Source of the DNA: DATHXC01 sp035459965
Lineage (GTDB): Bacteria > Pseudomonadota > Gammaproteobacteria > Burkholderiales > Methylophilaceae
Reading direction: 5' to 3'
DNA length: 64,000 nucleotides
Assembly (NCBI GenBank): GCA_035459965.1
Contig: DATHXC010000013.1
Coordinates: forward strand, 62,001 to 126,000
Under the pieces are notes generated by a model. That model did no database searches, had not been told where the DNA came from, and saw only the letters and a list, made by a program, of their open reading frames with translations. Made by a program: the position numbers and the translations under genes. This document shows, one piece after another, positions 36,049-43,292 of the stretch (position 1 is its first letter; each line of letters starts with the position of its first letter).

Positions 36049-37002
36049 TTAAGCACCATGCGCATTGAGGAATGTGCGCTGGATTTCCAAGCTTAGCTTG
36101 TTGTTATCAACAATAAAATCTGTCAGGAATTCATGCAGTCCATCCTGGAAAATGTCTTCCATCTTGCCGTAACGCAGCCGGGCATGCAATTCACCCGCCA
36201 GGCGCCTGCATTCAATGTTGCGGCGGCCTGCCAGTTGTTCAAGGATAGGTGTTATCTCGGCAAAACAGGCATGCAATGATCGAGGCATATCTTCACGTAA
36301 CACCAGGAGTTCAGCCACGCGCCACGGCTCAATCGCATCGCTGAAAACCTTCTGGTAAGCCTGGAATGCAGACACCGAGCGCAGTACGGCGCTCCACTCG
36401 TAGTAATCTACCGCACCGCCTACCTCTTCCTCTTCCGGTAACAACAGGTGATATTTCACATCCAGCAGGCGCGCAGTGTTGTCGGCGCGTTCCATAAATG
36501 TACCAAGACGTACAAAGCGGAAGGCATCATCCCTGAGCATGGTGCCAAAGCTGACCCCACGGAACAGGTGCGAGCGCGATTTCACCCAGTCACAGAACTC
36601 ATGCAGGCCACCTTTGGCGAAATCCATCCCCAGAAACTGGCTGAATTCCAGCCACAGTGCATTGATGTTTTCCCAGGTTTCAGATGTCAGCGCAACCTTG
36701 ACTGCGCGCGCATTTTCACGCGCATTACGCAGACAGTTGTAGATGCTGGATGGATTTTTGGCATCCATGGACAAATACTGGATTACGTTGCTGGCTGTGT
36801 ATTCCTCATATTCTTCTTCGTACGCTTCGATATTGCCTGAAATTTCCAGTGCGGGTGTCCATAATGCTGCTTCGCTTTCAGCTGCATTCGGTACCAGCGA
36901 CATATTGTGGGTAACATCCAGTACGCGCGCCATATTCTCAGCGCGCTCGATATATCGAGCCATCCAGTACAAATGATCAGCGGTGCGACTTAACAAGAAC
37001 AA
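36049..37002 (-). CDS. alpha-E domain protein (cluster B)
   Basis: A 317-residue all-helical protein. The N-terminus LSRTADHLYWMARYIERAENMARVLDV is the alpha-E signature, and an inner repeat LGTFMERADNTARLLDVKYH occurs near residue 165. In cluster A this domain is the C-terminal half of the ATP-grasp fusion, which argues that the two proteins here form a complex. No catalytic function has been shown for alpha-E domains to my knowledge. It lies between the ATP-grasp and transglutaminase genes, 108 bases after the former. Confidence 0.9.
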   Translation of the reverse strand: MFLLSRTADHLYWMARYIERAENMARVLDVTHNMSLVPNAAESEAALWTPALEISGNIEAYEEEYEEYTASNVIQYLSMDAKNPSSIYNCLRNARENARAVKVALTSETWENINALWLEFSQFLGMDFAKGGLHEFCDWVKSRSHLFRGVSFGTMLRDDAFRFVRLGTFMERADNTARLLDVKYHLLLPEEEEVGGAVDYYEWSAVLRSVSAFQAYQKVFSDAIEPWRVAELLVLREDMPRSLHACFAEITPILEQLAGRRNIECRRLAGELHARLRYGKMEDIFQDGLHEFLTDFIVDNNKLSLEIQRTFLNAHGA

Positions 37003-37110
37003 CTCCCTTTATCAATCCGCTTAAAGTAATGAGCGTACATTTTTCTTTCCTGAGATTAGCTGCTCAAGTTTCAATTACTTTACTTCTTCAGGCCATTATT
37101 TCTTCAGGCA

Positions 37111-38532
37111 CTATTTTTCCAACACCCAGGTATCTTTAGTGCCGCCACCTTGTGAAGAATTGACGACTAAGGAACCCTCAATCATGGCAACGCGGCATAA
37201 CGCACCCGGCACCAGAGTGACGGTTTTACCTGAAAGTACGAATGGGCGTAAATCCACATGGCGCGGGGCAATGCCTTGTTCTACCAGAGTAGGGCAAGTG
37301 GAAAGTGCCAAAGTTGGCTGGGCGATATAGTTCGAAGGCGATGACAGGATACGCAGGCGGAACTCCTCAATCTCTTTCTTGCTGGCAGCGGGGCCAACCA
37401 GCATGCCGTAGCCGCCGGAGCCTTGTACTTCTTTTACTACCAGTTCAGCCAGGTGTTCCAGTACGTATTTTAAGTCATCGGGCTTGCTTAGTTCATAGGT
37501 CGGTACATTGGCCAGTATTGGCTCCTCACCAAGATAGAAACGAATCATGTCCGGCACCTTGATATAGGTTGCCTTGTCATCTGCAACACCTGTGCCGACT
37601 GCGTTGGCAAGGGTCACACCGCCATTGCGATATACCGACAGCAGACCGGGCACGCCAAGCATCGAATCTGCCTTGAATACGAGCGGGTCGATGAAGTCAT
37701 CGTCAATACGGCGATAGATCACATCTACGCGTTTAGGCCCCTCGGTGGTCCGCATATAGACTGCATTGTTGCGTACAAACAGATCCTGGCCTTCAACCAG
37801 CTCAACGCCCATTTGCTGCGCAATAAATGCATGTTCAAAATAGGCGCTGTTATAGGCACCTGGCGTCAATACCACTACTGTTGGTTCTTGCACCCCTGCC
37901 TGCGCTACCGCGCGTAGATTATTGAGTAATACTTGTGGGTAGTGTTCTACCGGGGCAATCGGATAACGACGGAATAGCTCAGGGAACAGCCGCATCATCA
38001 TCTTGCGGTCTTCCAGCATATACGAGACACCAGAAGGCGTGCGCAGGTTGTCTTCCAGTACATAAAACTGGTCTTCACCGGTCCGTACTATATCGATACC
38101 TGCGATGTGGGCGTAAATGCCGCCAGGCACATCCACACCAAACATTTCTGGACGGAACTGGCTGTTGGTCAGTACCTGGGCAGAAATAATGCCGGCATGA
38201 ATAATCTCCTGCTTATGGTAAATATCATGCAGAAACATGTTGAGCGCGCGAGTGCGTTGTATGGCGCCTTCTGACAAGCGCTTCCATTCGCTGGCACCAA
38301 GCAACCTGGGAATTACATCAAACGGGATGAGGCGCTCTGCACCCGCTGTTTCTCCATACACGTTGAAGGTAATCCCCACACGACGGAACAGCAGCTCGGC
38401 TTCCTGCCTTTTGCTTTCAAGCTGTTTATGCGGAACATCGCGTAACCAGTCAGCGTAGGCCGCATATATGTCGCGAACGTTATCAACATCAAGTTGCATC
38501 TCATCAAACGGGGTTTTGATAGCAGTATCCAT
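37111..38532 (-). CDS. circularly permuted ATP-grasp type 2 protein (cluster B)
   Basis: A 473-residue ATP-grasp ligase: GITFNVYGETAGAERLIPFD, FGVDVPGGIYAHIAGIDIVR, VLEDNLRTPSGVSYMLEDR, VVLTPGAYNSAYFEHAF, YRRIDDDFIDPL, VVKEVQGSGGYGMLVGP and the terminal GGGTKDTWVLEK. Metal and nucleotide residues appear intact. It is the first gene of cluster B, directly behind a sigma54-type promoter. If that promoter is used, the transcript starts about 2-5 bases before the ATG at 38532, so a second in-frame ATG at 38499 (preceded by GATGAG) may be the true start. Confidence 0.93.
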   Translation of the reverse strand: MDTAIKTPFDEMQLDVDNVRDIYAAYADWLRDVPHKQLESKRQEAELLFRRVGITFNVYGETAGAERLIPFDVIPRLLGASEWKRLSEGAIQRTRALNMFLHDIYHKQEIIHAGIISAQVLTNSQFRPEMFGVDVPGGIYAHIAGIDIVRTGEDQFYVLEDNLRTPSGVSYMLEDRKMMMRLFPELFRRYPIAPVEHYPQVLLNNLRAVAQAGVQEPTVVVLTPGAYNSAYFEHAFIAQQMGVELVEGQDLFVRNNAVYMRTTEGPKRVDVIYRRIDDDFIDPLVFKADSMLGVPGLLSVYRNGGVTLANAVGTGVADDKATYIKVPDMIRFYLGEEPILANVPTYELSKPDDLKYVLEHLAELVVKEVQGSGGYGMLVGPAASKKEIEEFRLRILSSPSNYIAQPTLALSTCPTLVEQGIAPRHVDLRPFVLSGKTVTLVPGALCRVAMIEGSLVVNSSQGGGTKDTWVLEK

Positions 38533-38544
38533 GGTTAGTTGTTA

Positions 38545-38560
38545 CGCAAAGCGCATGCCA
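38545..38560 (-). promoter_or_regulatory. sigma54 (-24/-12) promoter of cluster B
   Basis: On the minus strand TGGCAT, five bases, TTGCG: GG and GC are ten bases apart and only the last base of the -24 block differs from consensus. It sits 13 bases before the annotated ATG of the ATP-grasp gene. Confidence 0.65.
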
Positions 38561-38572
38561 GATATTAAAAAT

Positions 38573-38598
38573 ACAATATAACCATAGAGTTATATTGT
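38573..38598. promoter_or_regulatory. perfect 10-bp inverted repeat, possible operator
   Basis: ACAATATAAC and GTTATATTGT separated by six bases, between the sigma54 element and the NtrC-like sites. The symmetry suggests a protein-binding site. The protein is unknown. Confidence 0.5.
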
Positions 38599-38623
38599 TG
38601 GAATTGGTCTCGGTGGCAAAAAT

Positions 38624-38655
38624 GCACTGCATTGGAGCGCGCACATAAAAGGTGC
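38624..38655. promoter_or_regulatory. two NtrC-like enhancer sites of cluster B
   Basis: GCAC-N7-GTGC at 38641-38655, with an A-rich spacer as in the NtrC consensus TGCACC-N5-GGTGCA, and GCAC-N7-GAGC at 38624-38638 with one mismatch. Centres lie roughly 98 and 115 bases upstream of the predicted sigma54 start, the usual distance for NtrC. Confidence 0.55.
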
Positions 38656-38709
38656 GCCCTGCGATAGGGCTTGAGCAGTTTATGGTTAAATTCGGAAGCA
38701 AATGATGTC

Positions 38710-40389
38710 TTAATCGCGCCCTGAGCGCCAGATAGAGATCATCAATAACAGGCCGATAAAGAAGGCAAGGGAAAAGCCAATAAACCCAAAGGCAGGCAAT
38801 CCAAACAGCGTGGGGCCACCTTTCACGGTCATTACAATCGATGAACCGATAATAAGTGCTGCAGTAATCATGGCGATGGTCAGACGATTGGTGCTGTGAT
38901 CAAGCTGATGGCCAAAATGATCCAGCCGTTTTAAATCAAGATTAATTTTCAGGCGTCCCCGGGCAGCTTCACGCAGCACTTGCGAGACATCATTCGGCAA
39001 CCCTGAAACAGCTTTGGCCAAGTGGCCAAAACCATTACGGCCTCGTTTGAGAATCGCGCCTGGCATATAGCGCTCGATAATCACTTTTTTAACGAAAGGC
39101 GTCAGGAAGCTCACAATCAGGAAATCCGGATCCAATTGACGCCCCAAGCCTTCCAGGGTGATCAATGCCTTGAACAGCATGGTCAAATCCGGCGGTACCG
39201 CCAAGTGGTTTTCACGCATGATGGTCGTCAGGTCATTCAGCAATGTGCTGAACCTGACTTGCTTAAGCGAGGCATTATCGTAGTTACAGATAAAGTCATC
39301 CAGATCTGCGCTCAGCTTCTCTTCACTGATGGTCGTGTCACCTGCCCAAACGATGAGGATGTCGCGCAACATATTGATATCACGCGATACCAGCGCAGAC
39401 AATAGGTCTGCAATTTCATCGCGGCGACTGAGGGTGATGCGCCCAACCATGCCGCAGTCGATAATCGCCAGGCGGTTATCTGGCAGGTAGAAAATATTGC
39501 CAGGATGCGGGTCGGCGTGAAAAAAACCGTCGATCAATACCATTTTCAATATTGCATTAGCGCCACGTTCAGCCAGCAGTTTCAGGTTGAGGCCAGATGT
39601 TAATGCCTCTGTCAGCGCATTGCCGGGGATGCCATCAATGTGCTCCATCACCAGTACGCCATCGCTGGTGTAGTCCCAGTAGATTTTGGCAAACTTTATG
39701 TGTTCGTCGTCTGCAAAATTCTTGGCGAAGCGTTCGGTGTTACGGCCTTCCAGTGCCAGATCAAGCTCGCGCTTTAATGACTTGGAGAACTGGCCAATAA
39801 TCTTGCCTGGCTGAAAGCGCTTTGCTTGCTCGACTTCTGCTTCAATCAATCTACCCAGATGCGATAGCAGCCTGAGGTCGGCATCAATGCTTTCCTGCAC
39901 GTTTGGGCGGCGAATCTTGATGACGACTGGCGTGCCATCCTGCAGTTTTGCCATATGCACCTGCGCGATGGATGCGCCTGCAATAGGGATGGTCTGGAAA
40001 TCCTTGAAAACTTCGAATGGGGATTTGCCTAAGGCTTTTTCCAGATCGGGTAACAGCTCCTCAAAAGCTACCGGCGGTACTTGATCCTGCAGTTTGGCGA
40101 ACTCTGCAATCCAGTTTGGGGGAAAGATGTCGGGGCGTGTCGCCAGTACCTGGCCAAGCTTTACGAATGTGGGACCTAATTCCTGGATTGCCATACGCGC
40201 GCGCACTTCTGAAGGCAGCTTCATCACTTCGCGTGAAGCTTCTGAATTCATGGCATTGCCTGCCCAGCCAATGAAGCTGCGCTTACCCAGCCGCTTGGCG
40301 ATGTCGCCCCAACCGTAGTGCATCAAAATGCCGGCAATTGCACGGATACGGCTGAAATCACGAATCACGGAGATAGTTTGACGAATCAT
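38710..40389 (-). CDS. AarF/UbiB (ABC1) family protein kinase-like protein
   Basis: A 559-residue membrane-associated atypical kinase. The family KxGQ segment is present (QELGPTFVKLGQVLATRPDIFP), followed by the alanine-rich nucleotide loop PIAGASIAQVHMAKL, VVIKIRRPNV, HADPHPGNIFYLPDNRLAIIDCG (catalytic and metal site), and two C-terminal membrane helices. UbiB supports ubiquinone synthesis, probably by handling lipid intermediates. Whether this is the canonical UbiB or a second family member cannot be decided here. ATG at 40389 is chosen; a TTG at 40434 would add 15 residues. Confidence 0.85.
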   Translation of the reverse strand: MIRQTISVIRDFSRIRAIAGILMHYGWGDIAKRLGKRSFIGWAGNAMNSEASREVMKLPSEVRARMAIQELGPTFVKLGQVLATRPDIFPPNWIAEFAKLQDQVPPVAFEELLPDLEKALGKSPFEVFKDFQTIPIAGASIAQVHMAKLQDGTPVVIKIRRPNVQESIDADLRLLSHLGRLIEAEVEQAKRFQPGKIIGQFSKSLKRELDLALEGRNTERFAKNFADDEHIKFAKIYWDYTSDGVLVMEHIDGIPGNALTEALTSGLNLKLLAERGANAILKMVLIDGFFHADPHPGNIFYLPDNRLAIIDCGMVGRITLSRRDEIADLLSALVSRDINMLRDILIVWAGDTTISEEKLSADLDDFICNYDNASLKQVRFSTLLNDLTTIMRENHLAVPPDLTMLFKALITLEGLGRQLDPDFLIVSFLTPFVKKVIIERYMPGAILKRGRNGFGHLAKAVSGLPNDVSQVLREAARGRLKINLDLKRLDHFGHQLDHSTNRLTIAMITAALIIGSSIVMTVKGGPTLFGLPAFGFIGFSLAFFIGLLLMISIWRSGRD

Positions 40390-40567
40390 AGAAAACAGTT
40401 CTTGTGGCTTTTGAGTAACAATTAGGATGTTCAATCAAGTTGTTAGGCCCATTCTACACTAACAGTCAGTATGCAATCATCCAAAACCAGTGCCGATAGT
40501 CTGCTTTAATATGGTTGATATAGCCGTATGTTTGCAAAACATGGCAATCCCTTTTAGAATCGTTGGC

Positions 40568-41104
40568 ATGCGATACCACCAACAGTTGTTTATTGTGAGT
40601 CTAGCGCTGCTCTCTGCTACCCCTGCGGTGGCGGATCCCACTGTTATTCCCGGCAATACGCCAGCTCCTGTCCAGCAACCAGCTTCTGAGGTCTCCTGGT
40701 CAAGCACTGCGCAGGAAGTGCTGATCAATGCACTGAGTTTGACCGGAATTAAATATAAATATGGTGGCAATTCACCTGAGACCGGTTTTGATTGCAGCGG
40801 TTTTGTACGGTATGTATTTCGCCAGGCAACAGACTTAACCCTGCCACATGGCGCCCGCGCTATTAGTCAATTGGGCCAGTCTGTAGCTTTAAGTGATTTG
40901 CAGCCTGGCGACTTGGTGTTTTTCAATACATTAAAATCTACCTTTTCTCATGTCGGTATTTATCTTGGCAATAATCGCTTTATACATTCTCCAAGTTCTG
41001 GCGGCGGTATCAATGTGGTTAATATGAATGATAAATATTGGGCTGAGCGCTTCAACGGCGCACGCAGAATCGACAAAACGGCGAATGTTTCAGAGCAGGA
41101 ATGA
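40568..41104 (+). CDS. secreted NlpC/P60 (C40) cell-wall peptidase
   Basis: A 178-residue protein with a signal peptide (LFIVSLALLSATPAVA, cleavage near ADP), a proline-rich linker and an NlpC/P60 domain. The triad is Cys76 (GFDCSGFVRYVF), His128 (SHVGIYLG) and His140 (FIHSPSSGG). Such enzymes cut peptidoglycan stem peptides, usually between D-glutamate and diaminopimelate. ATG at 40568 puts the signal peptide at the N-terminus; in-frame ATGs at 40541 and 40490 are possible but less likely. The terminator at 41137 follows. Confidence 0.88.
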   Translation: MRYHQQLFIVSLALLSATPAVADPTVIPGNTPAPVQQPASEVSWSSTAQEVLINALSLTGIKYKYGGNSPETGFDCSGFVRYVFRQATDLTLPHGARAISQLGQSVALSDLQPGDLVFFNTLKSTFSHVGIYLGNNRFIHSPSSGGGINVVNMNDKYWAERFNGARRIDKTANVSEQE

Positions 41105-41136
41105 TTACTAAGCATTGCCTGATTCATAGCGATTAC

Positions 41137-41178
41137 AAATAAAAAAGCGACTAGGGTTTTCCAGTCGCTTTTTTATTT
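41137..41178. terminator. bidirectional terminator between NlpC/P60 and bacterioferritin genes
   Basis: Perfect 16-bp stem AAATAAAAAAGCGACT/AGTCGCTTTTTTATTT with a 10-base loop. The A and T tracts on either side allow it to end both convergent genes. Confidence 0.92.
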
Positions 41179-41198
41179 ACCTACTTAACTTATTCAAT

Positions 41199-41672
41199 TT
41201 ATTTGTGGAATACGCCTACATCACCAGGCTTGCGCAGCATTTTATCTACTTCGCCAATATGCAGTTCTTCCGTATAGATCATTTCGCGCGCGTACTCTTC
41301 CAGCATGACTGATTTGCCTTCCACCAGCTTAAGCAACTTGCGATAGCAGTTTAATGAAGCATTTTCATGATCCAGAGATTCACGCAAAATATCGCCAACA
41401 TCGTGATTATGTGTTTCGAGCAATGGCCCAATCGAAAGCGATGGATGGCCACCAAGATGCGTAATAAGCTCACCTGCCTTATTGGCATGATCCAGTGACT
41501 CAGTACCCTGGCCACGTAGCCATGACACGATAGGGATGCGGTTGTAACCGAACACCATCAGTGAGTAATGGGTGTAGCGAACTACACCAGCCAGTTCCAT
41601 TTCCAGAATGGTGTTTAATGCTTTGATGACAGGGGTATCGTTGTGATCATCTGCTTTGGTTTTCTTTGCCAT
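41199..41672 (-). CDS. bacterioferritin-like ferritin-fold protein
   Basis: A 157-residue four-helix ferritin-like protein. Carboxylate/His ligands appear in NTILEMELAGVVRYTHYSLMV, ESLDHANKAGELITHLGG, ESLDHENASLNCYRKLL and YAREMIYTEELHIGEV, giving a plausible di-iron centre. There is no obvious haem-ligand Met at the bacterioferritin position that I can assign, so it may be a haem-free member. It would store or detoxify iron in the cytosol. A BFD-like ferredoxin (1884) and a Fur box (42676) elsewhere in the window fit iron metabolism, though they are not linked to it. Confidence 0.82.
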   Translation of the reverse strand: MAKKTKADDHNDTPVIKALNTILEMELAGVVRYTHYSLMVFGYNRIPIVSWLRGQGTESLDHANKAGELITHLGGHPSLSIGPLLETHNHDVGDILRESLDHENASLNCYRKLLKLVEGKSVMLEEYAREMIYTEELHIGEVDKMLRKPGDVGVFHK

Positions 41673-41851
41673 GTCGGGCTCCTATATCAAGGGATTATTG
41701 AATATTGCCTCTGGCCCAACCATGCTTGCCAGATCAGCATGTGCGCAGTCTAACCTATAAAAAAAATCATTGCAGAATCGCAAATAGTTCGCATTGTCAG
41801 TCGCAAATGAGTTTGCAAAACCGTTACTTACAAACTAAGCCAAATAACGAA

Positions 41852-42643
41852 TCAGAATTCCCTGATATGTATATTGTTGCGATCAAACAGTGATCCCTGT
41901 ACGCAATCAACGCCCATCCGTTTTGCCCATTCAAATTGTTCACAGCTGTCTACACCGCTCATCACAACACTCACGCCGATACGGCGGGCGGCGCTTACCA
42001 GCCAGTCCACCATGGCTTGTGCAGCCTTATGATTGAATTGTTGCAAGATGTTCCCGTTAAACTTAATGATGCTCGCATCCATAAAGGCGCTCAATGAGAA
42101 CATTCCCCAACGCGCACCTATATCTTCCAGTGCTATTGGCGTACCACTTTGCTGGAGCATTTCTATGACACGCTGCGAGCGATAAGCATCAGCCATATTG
42201 TGGTTTTCAACAATGTTAATAACCAACTCTCGCTCTGACCACGCATGTGCTTTAAAAAGTACCAGAAACGGATTGTTGCTTTCTTCACCGCCTTCGAAAA
42301 AGCTGTCGATATCCAGATCAAGCATCAGCAATCCATTATCTGGCGCATGCGTAATCTGCAATTTTTTCATTTCGAGCTCGGTATGAAATAGCAGCAGGGG
42401 ATTTTTGTGCAAATAGGCAAACATTTTTCCTGCACTAATCATCTCTTTGTCACTGTTCCAGAAGCAGGCGGATGCCTGATGTCCAATCACTTCACCAGCT
42501 TGCACTTCGACGATGGGCTGATACTCAACGCCAAAACGTTGCAACATGATGACATCAAGCACTTCTGTGGCTTGCAATTCTTGTTCAGCACGGTATTGGC
42601 TTCGAAGTAACGATGCAATTTCCAAGCGATTAAATGCATTCAT
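41852..42643 (-). CDS. degenerate EAL domain protein, probably not a phosphodiesterase
   Basis: A 263-residue stand-alone EAL-fold protein. The fold is recognisable (VEYQPIVEVQAGEVIGHQAS, DLDIDSFFEGG, ELVINIVENHN, IALEDIGARWG, VDCVQGSLF). However, the EAL motif reads QAS, the DDFG motif reads EDIG, the KID motif reads KFNG and EGVE reads SGVD, so metal binding and catalysis are probably lost. Such proteins often act as c-di-GMP or protein-binding regulators. ATG at 42643 is chosen over GTG 42652 because GGAGG lies 8 bases upstream. A Fur box lies about 33-51 bases before the start. Confidence 0.85.
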   Translation of the reverse strand: MNAFNRLEIASLLRSQYRAEQELQATEVLDVIMLQRFGVEYQPIVEVQAGEVIGHQASACFWNSDKEMISAGKMFAYLHKNPLLLFHTELEMKKLQITHAPDNGLLMLDLDIDSFFEGGEESNNPFLVLFKAHAWSERELVINIVENHNMADAYRSQRVIEMLQQSGTPIALEDIGARWGMFSLSAFMDASIIKFNGNILQQFNHKAAQAMVDWLVSAARRIGVSVVMSGVDSCEQFEWAKRMGVDCVQGSLFDRNNIHIREF

Positions 42644-42675
42644 TTTGAGCACCTCCAGAAAATAACAATTTCATT

Positions 42676-42694
42676 GTAAATGAGAATCATTATT
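42676..42694. promoter_or_regulatory. Fur box upstream of the degenerate EAL gene
   Basis: GTAAATGAGAATCATTATT matches 15 of 19 positions of the Fur consensus GATAATGATAATCATTATC. It is in the 79-base gap between the Rdx gene and the EAL gene, both on the minus strand, directly upstream of the EAL gene. Confidence 0.72.
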
Positions 42695-42731
42695 ACTTAA
42701 AGGTGTTTGATGTTTTCTTTACATTGCTGCT

Positions 42732-43052
42732 TTACTCGGATGGATTGCTGTCTTTATTGGCGTGACCATCGCTATGGCCAAGCGACCTTTGCGGATCTAT
42801 TCGATCCCTGATTAACTGCTTCAATTCTTTGGACTCGGGGAAGCGTCCTGCCTGCTTACGCGAGAATATGGTTTCATCATTAAGCCGAACTTCGAAAATG
42901 CCGCCACTGCCGGGAATCAGGCTAACGCGTTCTATATCAGATTCAAACGTAATCAATAACTCCTGCGCCATCCATGCGGCTCTTAATAACCACCGGCATT
43001 GTGTGCAGTATTCAATCTCGATACGATATTGCGTAGGTAGCGCTTGATCCAT
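42732..43052 (-). CDS. SelT/SelW/SelH (Rdx) family protein
   Basis: A 106-residue thioredoxin-fold protein: EIEYCTQCRWLLRAAWMAQELL at the start carries the redox CxxC motif (selenocysteine position replaced by Cys), then SLIPGSGGIFEVRLNDETIFSRK, the Rdx core. Probably a thiol oxidoreductase with unknown partner. The gene ends 89 bases before the EAL ATG on the same strand, with a Fur box between them. Confidence 0.88.
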   Translation of the reverse strand: MDQALPTQYRIEIEYCTQCRWLLRAAWMAQELLITFESDIERVSLIPGSGGIFEVRLNDETIFSRKQAGRFPESKELKQLIRDRIDPQRSLGHSDGHANKDSNPSE

Positions 43053-43292
43053 GCTTTTCCTTTAAAGCTTTTTCTTTAAATTTAGATAAAATTGCTGTCA
43101 ATGATACAAATCTGCTTTGCAACCGCATATCAGATAGCGGAAAATGAACTATTGTTTTTACTTCTGTCTTAAATATTGCCTCTGTTCCAGACCATGCACT
43201 ATATTATTATGCAATCAGTCGGCAAGTGTGATCTGCATCATTACTCACCAAATAATTGACAAAACAAGTATCCCACAAGGAAACGTAATTAA

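Noticed and set aside
40390..40434. TTG start giving a 574-residue AarF/UbiB protein
   Set aside because: The extra 15 residues are unlike the family N-terminus and an ATG follows at 40389.
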